The notes: a model not told the origin generated them from the sequence alone. Positions 50,647 through 60,239 are shown, numbered from the stretch's first letter. The stretch is 64,000 bases of DNA from Emticicia oligotrophica DSM 17448 (GCF_000263195.1 NC_018748.1:1860001-1924000); one strand, 5' to 3'. Made by a program: numbers and translations.

Positions 50647-50904
50647 TTAAAGTGATGTTTTTCTGTATTTGAATTTGAAAAACAGAATCACCAAGGAAAG
50701 AATCAATGTAATTGCATTGGCTGCAATCACTGGAAATGCCTTCACTTTAATTCCATATATCAACCACATACCTACACCTGTAGTAAAAATCAAGAACATA
50801 GCTAAGGATACATCTTTAGCAGATTTTGTGCGGTAGATTTGTAACACTTGCGGAACAAATGCCAAGGTGGTTAGAATACCAGCCAAATAACCTAATGTTT
50901 CCAT
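50647..50904 (-). CDS. SemiSWEET-type sugar transporter
   Basis: This 85-residue protein, starting at ATG 50904 (METLGYLAGILTTLAFVPQVLQI), has three hydrophobic helices and the PQ motif in FVPQVLQIYRTKSAKDVS. This is the MtN3/SemiSWEET family, which dimerises to make a passive sugar or small-solute channel. The longer frame to 50961 adds 19 residues without helix and runs over the likely leader. It is monocistronic and ends close to the tandem repeats. Confidence 0.9.
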   Translation of the reverse strand: METLGYLAGILTTLAFVPQVLQIYRTKSAKDVSLAMFLIFTTGVGMWLIYGIKVKAFPVIAANAITLILSLVILFFKFKYRKTSL

Positions 50905-50998
50905 TTTTAATTTATTTTGTTTACTGCAAAATAACGGAAAAGTTATATACTTTTGTTCCAATTAATTGATAATCACAGATAAAACTTTAAATAATACA

Positions 50999-51034
50999 AA
51001 AAGCCTCGGCAGTATTTTACTTACCGAGGCTTTT
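50999..51034 (-). terminator. Terminator of fabI
   Basis: The stem AAAAGCCTCGG / CCGAGGCTTTT is perfect over 11 bp, lies 21 bases beyond the fabI stop and ends in A/T runs. Confidence 0.88.
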
Positions 51035-51054
51035 ATTGAAATTAATTGAATATC

Positions 51055-51867
51055 TTATTTATTCATCATTTCCATTACATCTTCCGAAATACCTGTATTT
51101 ACAAAACCACCATCGTGGAATAGGTTTTGCATCGTAACCATACGAGTAAGGTCAGAGAATAATGTGATACAATAATCTGCACATGAATCAGCCGATGCAT
51201 TGCCAAGTGGAGCAATTTTATCGGCAAAATCGAAGAATTTATCAAATCCTCCAATACCAGAACCTGCTGAAGTTTCAGTTGGAGATTGAGAAATAGTATT
51301 TACACGTACTTTTTTCAACTTACCGAAGCGATACCCATAACTACGAGCAATTGATTCTAACATTGCTTTAGCTTCTGCCATATCTGTATAGAATGGGAAT
51401 GTACGTTGAGCAGCCATATAGCTTAATGCTACAAATGAACCCCATTCATTCATGGCATCAAGTTTTTCGGCTGTTTGTAAGAATTTATGGAATGAAAGAG
51501 CAGAAATATCAACACTTTTCAAAAACCAATCGTAGTTCAAATCTCCGTAAGCTTTTCCTTTACGAATATTTGGTGACATACCAATTGAGTGAAGAACAAA
51601 GTCGATTTTTCCACCGAAATGTTCCATTGATTTTGTGTAAAGATTTTCGATATCTTCTAATGAAGTTGCATCAGCTGGGATTATTGGAGCCTCACATATT
51701 TCGGCTAATTTATTGATTTCACCCATACGCATTGCGATAGGTGCATTTGTCAATACGATTTTAGCACCTTCTTCGTGTGCTTTCAACGCAACCTTCCATG
51801 CGATTGATTTTTCGTTTAATGCACCCGAAATGATGCCTGTTTTACCTTTAAGGAGTCCGTATGCCAT
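51055..51867 (-). CDS. fabI: Enoyl-[ACP] reductase (NADH)
   Basis: This 270-residue SDR-type reductase has LKGKTGIISGALNEKSIAWKVA at the N-terminus and HSIGMSP. The catalytic pair of the FabI type lies in SYMAAQRTFPFYTDMAEAKAMLES (Tyr...Lys), followed by RVNTISQSPTETSAG. It reduces trans-2-enoyl-ACP in the last step of fatty-acid elongation and is the usual triclosan target. A -7-like TACCTTTG lies upstream at 51946-51939 on the minus strand. Confidence 0.95.
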   Translation of the reverse strand: MAYGLLKGKTGIISGALNEKSIAWKVALKAHEEGAKIVLTNAPIAMRMGEINKLAEICEAPIIPADATSLEDIENLYTKSMEHFGGKIDFVLHSIGMSPNIRKGKAYGDLNYDWFLKSVDISALSFHKFLQTAEKLDAMNEWGSFVALSYMAAQRTFPFYTDMAEAKAMLESIARSYGYRFGKLKKVRVNTISQSPTETSAGSGIGGFDKFFDFADKIAPLGNASADSCADYCITLFSDLTRMVTMQNLFHDGGFVNTGISEDVMEMMNK

Positions 51868-51963
51868 AACTTGACTAATTTCAGAGTTTAAGATTGATGA
51901 ATTACGAATAATATCTGTCGAATTATCATTTCAAGTGTCAAAGGTACATATTTTCTGAAAAAT

Positions 51964-51999
51964 AAAAAACCGCCTTCCAAATCAGAAAGACGGTTTATT
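51964..51999 (-). terminator. Terminator of the second acyl-CoA dehydrogenase gene
   Basis: The imperfect stem AAACCG-C-CTT / AAG-A-CGGTTT has A/T-rich flanks, about 47 bases past the stop codon. Confidence 0.6.
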
Positions 52000-52045
52000 G
52001 ATTTTTAGTTGTTGATTCTAAGCCTTTAAAAAATTACCCTATCCA

Positions 52046-53845
52046 TTAAAAAATATACTTGTTCTCGGCAATCATAGCATCAGCTACTCTGCGACGAGCT
52101 TCTTTCACATTCATTGGTTCGATTTTCGTGAAGCGTTTTAAGCCCATTAACATTACTCTCAATTCATCACCTTCTGCAAATGAAGTAATTGCTTCACGGC
52201 CTGCATTATTTACTTTGGCTACTGCTTCTTGTAAGTAAATCAAAGCCATATCTTTTTGAAGTGATACCGCCGCTTCGCCTTTGATACCAATCAGTTTTTC
52301 AACTCTTAATAATGCTGATTCGGCCGCATAAATTTCGATGGCCATATCGGCTACATTCATCAAAATTTCTTGTTCATTTGATAATGACATCATAAACTTC
52401 TGTACAGCAGCACCTGAAACCATTAAAGCAGCTTTTTTCAAGTTTTTCAATACTTTCTTTTCTGCTGCAAATAGTGTTTCATCATCAGAAGCACCAAAAT
52501 CAGGAATAGACATGATTTCTTTGGCAACAGCCATTGCTGGGCCCATCAAATCAAGTTCGCCTTTCATTGCTCGCTTCAAAAGCATGTCAACAATCAACAT
52601 TCGATTGATTTCATTTGTACCTTCAAAAATTCGATTAATACGGGCATCACGATAGGCACGCTCAAGTGGAGCTTCTGCCGAATAACCCATACCACCATAT
52701 ACTTGTAAGCTCTCATCTACTACAAAATCTAAAACCTCTGAGCTATGTACTTTCATGATTGCACACTCAATGGCAAATTGTTCGAGTGCCTTTAACTTCG
52801 CATCAGCATCATTCAAACCTTGTGCTTTTAAATCTTCAATGGCATCGTCAATGTTTTGCCCCGCACGGTAATTTGCAGTTTCAGAAACAAAAATACGAGT
52901 AGCCATTTCAGCTAATTTATGCTTAATAGCTCCGAATGTTGCAATAGAAACACCAAATTGTTTACGCTCATTTGCGTAATTGATTGCATGATTCAAAGAA
53001 CCCTTCGAACCTCCAATAACTGCTACCCCCAACTTGATACGTCCAACATTAAGAATATTTACAGCAATCTTAAATCCATTTCCTCTACTTGAAAGCATAT
53101 TTTCTACTGGAACATGGCAATCATTGAAGAAAATCTGACGCGTATCTGAACCCTTAATACCTAATTTATGCTCAGGCTCATTCATTGTAATTCCACCAAA
53201 CGATTTTTCTACAATAAACGCCGTCAAGTTTTTATCATCATCAATTTTTGCAAAAACAATAAACAAATCTGCAAAACCACCATTGGTTATCCACATCTTT
53301 TGTCCATTGATAATGTAATGCTTTCCATCTGCTGAAAGAACAGCCTTCGATTTACCAGAATTTGCATCCGAACCAGAATCTGGCTCTGTCAAACAGTAAG
53401 CAGCTTTCCATTCTCCCGAAGCAAGCAATGGAAGATATTTTGCTTTTTGTTCATCATTTCCGTAATAAACAATTGGTAATGTTCCAATACCTGTGTGTGC
53501 CGATTGTGCAACTGAAAATGAGTGTCCCGTTCCAAGAGCTTCAGCAACTAGCATTGAAGTATTGAAGTTCATACCAAATCCACCGTATTCTTCTGGTACT
53601 GCAGTACCCAACAAACCTAACTCGCCAGCTTTTGTCATTAGAGTTGACATTAACTCTGGCGATTTTGCATTATCAATTTCATTCAAACGTGGGTGAACTT
53701 CTGTTTTTAAGAAATCACGACAAGTTTCAGCAATCATTAATTGCTCTTCAGTAAACTCTTCTGGTATGAAAATTTGGTGAGCTTCTACTTCTTTCACTAA
53801 GAATTCGCCACCTTTAATCGATGCTTTATTTTCGGTTGCTGTCAT
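52046..53845 (-). CDS. Acyl-CoA dehydrogenase, long form
   Basis: This 599-residue enzyme has the normal acyl-CoA dehydrogenase core (residues about 25-420): AYCLTEPDSGSDANS, MWITNGGFADLF, the Arg-rich stretch NERKQFGVSIATFGA, and IFEGTNEINR with the catalytic glutamate. A 170-residue C-terminal extension of helices follows, like the very-long-chain or VLCAD-type proteins of bacteria. It opens beta-oxidation by dehydrogenating acyl-CoA. Two copies of the TTAGTATGC-type operator flank its promoter, shared with the shorter dehydrogenase gene at 6994. Confidence 0.94.
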   Translation of the reverse strand: MTATENKASIKGGEFLVKEVEAHQIFIPEEFTEEQLMIAETCRDFLKTEVHPRLNEIDNAKSPELMSTLMTKAGELGLLGTAVPEEYGGFGMNFNTSMLVAEALGTGHSFSVAQSAHTGIGTLPIVYYGNDEQKAKYLPLLASGEWKAAYCLTEPDSGSDANSGKSKAVLSADGKHYIINGQKMWITNGGFADLFIVFAKIDDDKNLTAFIVEKSFGGITMNEPEHKLGIKGSDTRQIFFNDCHVPVENMLSSRGNGFKIAVNILNVGRIKLGVAVIGGSKGSLNHAINYANERKQFGVSIATFGAIKHKLAEMATRIFVSETANYRAGQNIDDAIEDLKAQGLNDADAKLKALEQFAIECAIMKVHSSEVLDFVVDESLQVYGGMGYSAEAPLERAYRDARINRIFEGTNEINRMLIVDMLLKRAMKGELDLMGPAMAVAKEIMSIPDFGASDDETLFAAEKKVLKNLKKAALMVSGAAVQKFMMSLSNEQEILMNVADMAIEIYAAESALLRVEKLIGIKGEAAVSLQKDMALIYLQEAVAKVNNAGREAITSFAEGDELRVMLMGLKRFTKIEPMNVKEARRRVADAMIAENKYIF

Positions 53846-53878
53846 GGTATTTATAGATGAATATTTTTATCAAAGAAT

Positions 53879-53940
53879 ATTATGCGTGCATACTGTTACA
53901 AAGATAAATATTTTTAAAATTATTATGCAAGCATACTAAT
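53879..53940 (-). promoter_or_regulatory. Operators and promoter of the long acyl-CoA dehydrogenase gene
   Basis: On the minus strand, operator B (53919-53940, ATTAGTATGC-TT-GCATAATAAT) contains TTG (53930-53928) as the -33 element. A 21-nt spacer leads to TATCTTTG (53906-53899). Operator A (53879-53894, AGTATGC-AC-GCATAAT) lies just downstream of the -7. Both sites are imperfect copies of the perfect palindrome at 6911-6944. Confidence 0.8.
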
Positions 53941-53972
53941 GAAATATTTTTGGAAAATTTTAGAGGTATAAC

Positions 53973-54009
53973 AAAAATCCCCAACACTTTACTTGTATTG
54001 GGGATTTTA
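53973..54009 (-). terminator. Terminator of the rhamnosidase-like gene
   Basis: A perfect stem, AAAATCCCCAA / TTGGGGATTTT, lies just beyond the stop codon of the leftward gene. Confidence 0.88.
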
Positions 54010-54028
54010 TGAGACATTTATTTAGATT

Positions 54029-55699
54029 TTACTCGATTGTTAATTCGTAATTACCACTTCCTACTTCAAATATTGCTTTATCCTTTTCTGATTTCAAGTA
54101 AGTTATTCCTTCTATTTTTACAGGCTTTTTCTTAACTACAAAAAACTTCCCTCCTTCTTTAATATTATTGATAGATTTTCCTGCTATTAATGGCAATTGT
54201 ACTTGTACTGTTTGATTAGCAGGTACTGAAAGTTTCAAACTAAACTTATTACCTTGTAGATTTGATTGAGCTGAAATCTGTCCATAATTAGTATCAATCA
54301 CTTTGGACTCTGTTGAAAGAGATGCACTAATAATTGTCTTGTTCTCATTAAAGTTAGGTTCTGTTACAGATTTTGGGGTATAACGTTTTTGGATAAATTC
54401 ATCTGTATAAGCAAGGTTTTCAACAAACGGATTATTCTCATATATAACCTTTGCCAAGAGCGTATTTTCATCTGCCTTCTTTGGAAGCCCCTCCACTTCA
54501 ACATATCTAAAGCCATGGAAGGTGAATTTTGGCTCCCATTTTTCAATCCCATAACCTTTTAAAAGATATTTATCAGTGGGTTTTATTCCTTTTTGTTCTA
54601 CCAAACCTTTTTCGGTTAATGTCTCGGCATATTTCAATTCAACTTCTTTAGTAGCTTTTCCTTCAGTTTGTAAGTAAACAAATCCTACTATATTTTGCCC
54701 GAAATCAAAAACATACCTACCTTTTCTTGGCTCTGTGATTTTTACAGCTTTTATTTCTTTAATAATTTGTATTTGAGGCGAAATTAATGGTTTTAATTCT
54801 TGACTATTTTGTGGTTCATCCATCAATGCGGCATTTTCCCAGTCTTTTCCGTACTCAAGTTGAGCGTTGTAAACTTCGCCACCATATACATTATTTGATA
54901 TTATTGGTGAAAGTCGAGTTTTCCAACTACCATCTGAAATAACGGTCTGACGAGAACCATCATAAAACTCCATTTCCATTTGAAATAAAAGTTTGTTGAG
55001 TTGATTCCCTTTCTGCCATCCATTTCCAAGAGTTGCAGTAATAAAGTTAATTCCTATGCTTAAATCTTCGTTAGATACTTCATAAATCTGATAAGGTATC
55101 ATTTTTGAATCTTTTAGCAATCCCGGAGTAAGGTAATCTTGACCTACTTTCTTTCCATTAAATATCAAATGATAAGCACCTATTCCGCTTACATATATCC
55201 TTGCACGTGTAGCTCTTTTTCCTAAATTGAATTCTTTCTGAAGCTCAATGGCTTTGCCTTCAGTCGAATTTTTTCCAATCCAATGTGCAGACCAATCTTC
55301 TTTTTTAAGTAGTGCCATTTCCCACCAAGAAGCTTCACTATATAAGGTAGGTTTATTTTTTTCGTTCCAAACTTTAACTTTCCAGAAATATCTTTTTCTC
55401 GACTCGAGTGGTTTTCCTGCATATTCAATTTTTAATGATTGGTCTGATTTAACCATTCCCGAATTCCAAACATTACCATTATCTTTCTTTAGTTCAGCTT
55501 CGCTATCTGCCACCAAAATTTGATATGCTGTTTGTTTTGCCCCGCGAGTGGTAGCTTTCATTTGCCATGAAAGTCTTGGTTTAGTTACCTCTAATCCAAA
55601 TGGTGTTTCTTGATATTCGCAACGAAGTTTTTCTAAAGTTTGAGAAAATAGGCTTTGTGTAATGAGTAGGCTAAATAATACTAAGATTGTTTTTCTCAT
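54029..55699 (-). CDS. Alpha-L-rhamnosidase-like protein lacking the catalytic domain
   Basis: I choose ATG 55699 (MRKTILVLFSLLITQSLFSQ). The 556-residue protein has a signal peptide, an N-terminal beta-sandwich region (LRCEYQETPFGLEVTKPRLSW, YQILVADSE), a CBM67-like/rhamnosidase_N domain (ARIYVSGIGAYHLIFNGKKVG, GNGWQKGNQ), a further domain (YVFDFGQNIVGFVYL, FTFHGFRYVEVEGLP) and then, abruptly, the rhamnosidase C-terminal beta domain (KFSLKLSVPANQTVQVQLPL). The (alpha/alpha)6 barrel with its catalytic acids, normally some 400 residues after the FHGFRYVEV motif, is absent. It may be a binding protein or the product of an internal deletion. Confidence 0.85.
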   Translation of the reverse strand: MRKTILVLFSLLITQSLFSQTLEKLRCEYQETPFGLEVTKPRLSWQMKATTRGAKQTAYQILVADSEAELKKDNGNVWNSGMVKSDQSLKIEYAGKPLESRKRYFWKVKVWNEKNKPTLYSEASWWEMALLKKEDWSAHWIGKNSTEGKAIELQKEFNLGKRATRARIYVSGIGAYHLIFNGKKVGQDYLTPGLLKDSKMIPYQIYEVSNEDLSIGINFITATLGNGWQKGNQLNKLLFQMEMEFYDGSRQTVISDGSWKTRLSPIISNNVYGGEVYNAQLEYGKDWENAALMDEPQNSQELKPLISPQIQIIKEIKAVKITEPRKGRYVFDFGQNIVGFVYLQTEGKATKEVELKYAETLTEKGLVEQKGIKPTDKYLLKGYGIEKWEPKFTFHGFRYVEVEGLPKKADENTLLAKVIYENNPFVENLAYTDEFIQKRYTPKSVTEPNFNENKTIISASLSTESKVIDTNYGQISAQSNLQGNKFSLKLSVPANQTVQVQLPLIAGKSINNIKEGGKFFVVKKKPVKIEGITYLKSEKDKAIFEVGSGNYELTIE

Positions 55700-55960
55700 G
55701 GAATTCTTTGGTTTCTTTTTTTTATTCAATTTTTTTACTCGGCAATTTCCAAAAATAATCTTTATTTGTTGCCTATTTTGACACTATTTTTGTTTTTAAA
55801 GGTTGCTCTGTTTCTTAAATTCTCCCTTTCATCCTTCATTATTTCGGCTTTGTCAAGCATTCCTTTATAACCTTCTCTGGCTTGTTTAGTTTTGTATTAA
55901 ATAGTACTAAAACTAATCTGTAGTTTTCACATTAAATTTTTTATTCACAAAATCCAATTC

Positions 55961-58321
55961 ATGAAAAAACTATTATTGTTGTTAATTTCCCTAAATTTCA
56001 CGTGGAATCTTATGGCCCAAGAAAAGATGACCATAAGTGGTTATGTAAAAGATGCTTCAAATGGTGAAGGATTAATTGGGGTTTCGGTCTATGTTCAAGA
56101 AGTAAAAACAGGTGCTCAAACAAATCCTTATGGATTTTATTCTATTACTCTTCCCAAAGGAACGTACAATTTAGTTTTTACGTATGTAGGCTACCAAAAA
56201 ATCACTAAGAATATTGATTTGCAAAATTCTGATGTGAAACTTGATATTGAATTAAAAGACGATTCAAAGCTATTGCAAGAAGTGGTAATTACTTCAAAAA
56301 AAGCCGATGAAAATGTTAAAAGTCTTGAGATGTCAGTGAATAAAGTTGATATTAAGACTATTCAAAAAATGCCTGCTTTATTGGGTGAGGTTGATATTAT
56401 TAAGAGTATTCAATTTTTACCTGGGGTAACTTCAGTTGGAGAGGGAGCATCTGGCTTCAATGTTAGAGGTGGTGGAATTGACCAAAACTTAGTCTTGCTT
56501 GATGAAGCTCCTGTTTATAATTCTTCGCATTTATTTGGTTTTTTCTCGGTATTTAACCCTGATGCGGTGAAAGATGTAAAGCTTATCAAAGGCGGTATTC
56601 CTTCACAATATGGTGGAAGGGTTTCTTCTATTTTAGATGTAAGAATGAAAGAGGGAAATGCTAAAAAGCCACAGTTTTCTGGCGGAATTGGAAGTATCTT
56701 TTCTAGGTTTACTTACGAACGTCCCTTTCTTCAAGATAAAGGTTCATTTATTGTTGCTTTAAGGAGGTCTTATATTGATGTATTGGCAAAACCTTTTCTA
56801 AATTCTGATTTAAAAGGTACTTCTTTTTATTTTTATGATTTTACTGCGAAAGCAAATTATAGAGCGAATGAAAAAAATACTTTCTTCCTTTCAGGCTATT
56901 TCGGTCGTGATACATTTGGAGCAGACTTTGGTTTTAACTGGGGAAATGCCACTACCAGCTTCAGATGGAACCACGTTTTCAACAACAAGCTATTTTTAAA
57001 TAATACTATTTTTTATAGTAATTACGATTATGCTCTTCAATCTGATTTAAAAGAAGAGAATAAGCAGGATGCTTTTCGTTGGAAATCAAATATCATTACT
57101 TACAGCATAAAACCTGATTTTACGTATTATCCAAATACCAAAAATACCATTACTTTTGGCGGACAAATGATTTATTATACATTCAACCCTGGGCAGGCAG
57201 TTGCTATTTCAGGAGGTGTTGAAAGGACAATAGGTTTAGATGATAAATTTGCTTCTGAGAGTGCACTTTATATTGGTAATGAACAAAAAATCAGCTCAAA
57301 GATATCCTTACAATATGGATTAAGATATTCGCTTTATAATTATCTTGGTAAAGGTAAAGCGATAGAGCTAAGTAAACCTACAACTAATGGAGAGCGTAGA
57401 GATGTGATTAGTACTACTACCTTTGAATGGGGGAAATCTATTCAACAATATGGGAATTTAGAGCCTCGATTTGCCGCTAATATTGGTCTTGGACAAGATA
57501 ATTCAATTAAACTTAGCTACAACCGTTTAGCTCAATATTTGCACTTGTTATCGAATACAACTGCCTCTTCTCCATTAGATGTTTGGACTCCTAGTAGTAA
57601 TAATATCAAACCTCAAATTGCTGACCAATTTGCATTAGGTTATTTTCAAAATTTCAATGATAATCTTTTTGAAACTTCAATTGAGGTTTTCTATAAAAAC
57701 CTTTATAATCAAATTGATTATGTCCGTAATGCTGACTTACTTTTAAATCCAAATGTTGAGGCAGATTTACTCTTTGGAAAAGGCCGAGCTTATGGTGCTG
57801 AATTTTATGTAAAGAAAGCTAAAGGAAAATTAAATGGCTGGGTAAGTTATACTCTTTCACGTACAGAAAGAAAAATCGAAGGACTCAACCAAAATCAATG
57901 GTTTCCGAGCCGTATTGACAAAACACATAATCTTTCTGTAGTCGGAATATATGATTTGAATAGTCGTTGGAGTTTTTCCACTAATTTTACCTTTAGCACT
58001 GGTACACCTGCTAGCTTTCCTACTAATAAATTTATTTGGCAAGGTTATGCTCTACCACATAATTATTATGATACTCGCAATGGTTATCGAATTCCTGCAT
58101 CGCATCGCCTAGATATCGCAGCTACTCGCCAAACCAAATTTGCTTTATTTAAGCGTGGTACTGGCGAATGGGTATTTTCTATATATAATGTGTATAATAG
58201 AAGAAATCCATTTTCTGTTTTTGTCAGACAAAACGAAACTGACCCAACCAAAACTGAGGCAGTACGTTATGCTGTATTTGGTTCAATTATTCCTGCAGCT
58301 ACTTATAATTTTAAGTTTTGA
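55961..58321 (+). CDS. TonB-dependent receptor with carboxypeptidase-like domain
   Basis: This 786-residue outer-membrane protein has a signal peptide (NFTWNLMAQ). A carboxypeptidase-regulatory-like (CarboxypepD_reg) domain follows (about 22-110: GYVKDASNGEGLIGVSVYV), then a plug domain (VDIIKSIQFLPGVTSVGEGASGFNVRGG) and a beta-barrel with many aromatic-rich strands ending YAVFGSIIPAATYNFKF. It binds and imports a substrate with TonB energy. The next gene is a DUF4249 lipoprotein, the usual partner. The divergent rhamnosidase-like gene is 230 bases away, but a shared role is not shown. Confidence 0.93.
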   Translation: MKKLLLLLISLNFTWNLMAQEKMTISGYVKDASNGEGLIGVSVYVQEVKTGAQTNPYGFYSITLPKGTYNLVFTYVGYQKITKNIDLQNSDVKLDIELKDDSKLLQEVVITSKKADENVKSLEMSVNKVDIKTIQKMPALLGEVDIIKSIQFLPGVTSVGEGASGFNVRGGGIDQNLVLLDEAPVYNSSHLFGFFSVFNPDAVKDVKLIKGGIPSQYGGRVSSILDVRMKEGNAKKPQFSGGIGSIFSRFTYERPFLQDKGSFIVALRRSYIDVLAKPFLNSDLKGTSFYFYDFTAKANYRANEKNTFFLSGYFGRDTFGADFGFNWGNATTSFRWNHVFNNKLFLNNTIFYSNYDYALQSDLKEENKQDAFRWKSNIITYSIKPDFTYYPNTKNTITFGGQMIYYTFNPGQAVAISGGVERTIGLDDKFASESALYIGNEQKISSKISLQYGLRYSLYNYLGKGKAIELSKPTTNGERRDVISTTTFEWGKSIQQYGNLEPRFAANIGLGQDNSIKLSYNRLAQYLHLLSNTTASSPLDVWTPSSNNIKPQIADQFALGYFQNFNDNLFETSIEVFYKNLYNQIDYVRNADLLLNPNVEADLLFGKGRAYGAEFYVKKAKGKLNGWVSYTLSRTERKIEGLNQNQWFPSRIDKTHNLSVVGIYDLNSRWSFSTNFTFSTGTPASFPTNKFIWQGYALPHNYYDTRNGYRIPASHRLDIAATRQTKFALFKRGTGEWVFSIYNVYNRRNPFSVFVRQNETDPTKTEAVRYAVFGSIIPAATYNFKF

Positions 58322-58356
58322 TTTTCTGCACTAAATCTTAGAAATATTATATAAAA

Positions 58357-59259
58357 ATGAAAAATATTCGTATTTTACTTTCAATCTACTTTTTATCCGC
58401 ATTTTTATTTTCATGCACTGATGTAGTTGAAATTACAGTAAAAGAGGGCGTGTCTCAGCTTTCGGTTGATGCTTTGATTAATAATCAAGCAGAAACTCAA
58501 AAAATAAAGCTTACACTTTCTCAAGGTTATTTTGATAATTCACCCATTAAACCTGCTATTGGTGCTCGGGTAATTGTTTTTGATGAAGATAGTGTTGCTT
58601 ACGAATTTAAAGATTTAAAAAACGAAGGTATTTATACTTTCGACGCAAAATTTAAACCTTTAAATAAACTCGGAAAACAATATGCTCTTTATATTAATTA
58701 TGGCGGTGAAGAATATGTTTCTCTTTCAAAACTAAATAGAGTACCTAAAATTGATTCTATTAATTACGAAATAACAAAGCTTCCTATAAAGCCAGAGAAT
58801 GGACCACAAGATGGTTTTCAACCTCAGTTTTATGCCAATGATTTTACAGGTGAAGGAGATTGTTATTGGGTAAAAGCAGCTAAGAATAGCAAGTATTTTT
58901 CGAAAGCAAATGAAATAACTGTTGCCTATGATGCTGGCTTTAGTCCTGGTTCAAGAACAGATGGACTTCTATTCATTCAACCTATAAGACAATCAGTGGG
59001 TAGAGAACTTTATTCTGATAAGGATACTCTTAAAGTTGATTTATATTCGATTACTAAAGAGCAATTTTATTACCTTCAATTTGTACAACAGGTATCTCAG
59101 GATGGTGGACTATTTTCTACTCCTTTATCAAATATTCCTACAAACATTATCAATCGAAATGCAAACTCTACTAAAAAAGCTGTTGGTTTCTTTGGTATTT
59201 CAGCGGTGAGCTCTTTGCAAGCAATTATTGATAAAAATAAGGCAAAACCCAAAAAATAG
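58357..59259 (+). CDS. DUF4249 lipoprotein
   Basis: This 300-residue protein has a lipoprotein signal (LSAFLFSCTDV). A DUF4249 domain (about 25-290) follows, with IGARVIVFDEDSVAYEF, YALYINYGGEEYVSLSKLNRVPKIDSINYE, and a later GDCYWVKA and GFFGISAVSSLQ. DUF4249 proteins accompany TonB-dependent receptors in Bacteroidota and probably lie on the outer membrane face, helping to bind the receptor's ligand. It is 36 bases after the receptor stop, so in the same operon. It is convergent with the radical SAM gene. Confidence 0.9.
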   Translation: MKNIRILLSIYFLSAFLFSCTDVVEITVKEGVSQLSVDALINNQAETQKIKLTLSQGYFDNSPIKPAIGARVIVFDEDSVAYEFKDLKNEGIYTFDAKFKPLNKLGKQYALYINYGGEEYVSLSKLNRVPKIDSINYEITKLPIKPENGPQDGFQPQFYANDFTGEGDCYWVKAAKNSKYFSKANEITVAYDAGFSPGSRTDGLLFIQPIRQSVGRELYSDKDTLKVDLYSITKEQFYYLQFVQQVSQDGGLFSTPLSNIPTNIINRNANSTKKAVGFFGISAVSSLQAIIDKNKAKPKK

Positions 59260-59261
59260 AT

Positions 59262-60239
59262 TTAAAATAATTCCTTCCAAGTTCCTTTTATATAATTGTA
59301 TTTTAGGGTACTTGGAAGGGCTTTCCAAAAGTATTTATTAATTTCTACCGAAAAAGAAGGTTGCATATAACAATTAATTACACATCCTTCACACTCTTTT
59401 AATCTTCCTTCTAAAGCAACAATCTCTTGTACTTCTTTCGATTTGTAGAGTTCTAATAAATTATTTTTAATTTGAAAATCCTTTGTCCCGAGATGGTAGC
59501 ATGGCAAAATAAGTTTATTTTCTGGAGATATTACAATTGTTGTAGAAGCTGCTTTACATACAGGATTTTCTATCTTATTCCCACCATTTTTTCTTAGCTC
59601 TATGAAGGCTTCATTTAAGTAAACATTTTTTTGTTTTCCCCAACAAACAAGTTTTTTCAAAGTTTCGGCTGATAATGATTCTCCCGTTTCTACATTATTA
59701 TATTCGAATACTGGATTTAGTATTAAGACCAAATTATTGGGTCTACATATTTCTTTCCACACTCTTTCTATCTTATCTACATTTTCTTCAAATACTGTAA
59801 ATAATATATCTGGTCTTTCCTTATTTTTTTTCGCAATTTCTATTGAATCTAATACTTTATCGAAGCACTTTACACCTCTTGATTGATTATGTTCTTCTTC
59901 ATCCGGAGAATCTACTGAAAAATGAAGCATATCTATTTTTCCTTTGAGACGTTCGGCATACTTTGGATACAATAGACAATTGGTTGTAACAGTTGTGATA
60001 AAACCTTCTTTCTTTGCTAAAGCCAATAATTGGTCTAATTCTCGGTGAAGTAAAGGTTCCCCACCAGTAAAATCAATTACTTTAACACCAAGTTTTTTTA
60101 AATCACGAATATTTTCTTTGAAGTTTTCTAGTGTAATGTACGGAGAAGGTTTTTCCCATATATCGCAGAATCCACAAGTTGCATTACAACGGTAGGTAAG
60201 ATAGTAGTTGCAAAGAACTGGGTGGTTAATCAGTTTCAT
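59262..60239 (-). CDS. Radical SAM protein with SPASM-like C-terminus
   Basis: This 325-residue protein has the CxxxCxxC motif as C18-N-A-T-C22-G-F-C25. TGGEPLLHRELDQLL (SAM binding) and a central TIM-barrel region come next. The C-terminus has more cysteines (CKAAST, LPCYHLG, KECEGCVINCYMQP), as in SPASM/twitch auxiliary Fe-S clusters. This resembles MoaA/HpnH-type and peptide-modifying enzymes. No small precursor peptide or biosynthetic partner is beside it. A palindromic repeat lies between it and accD upstream, so independent transcription is possible. Confidence 0.85.
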   Translation of the reverse strand: MKLINHPVLCNYYLTYRCNATCGFCDIWEKPSPYITLENFKENIRDLKKLGVKVIDFTGGEPLLHRELDQLLALAKKEGFITTVTTNCLLYPKYAERLKGKIDMLHFSVDSPDEEEHNQSRGVKCFDKVLDSIEIAKKNKERPDILFTVFEENVDKIERVWKEICRPNNLVLILNPVFEYNNVETGESLSAETLKKLVCWGKQKNVYLNEAFIELRKNGGNKIENPVCKAASTTIVISPENKLILPCYHLGTKDFQIKNNLLELYKSKEVQEIVALEGRLKECEGCVINCYMQPSFSVEINKYFWKALPSTLKYNYIKGTWKELF

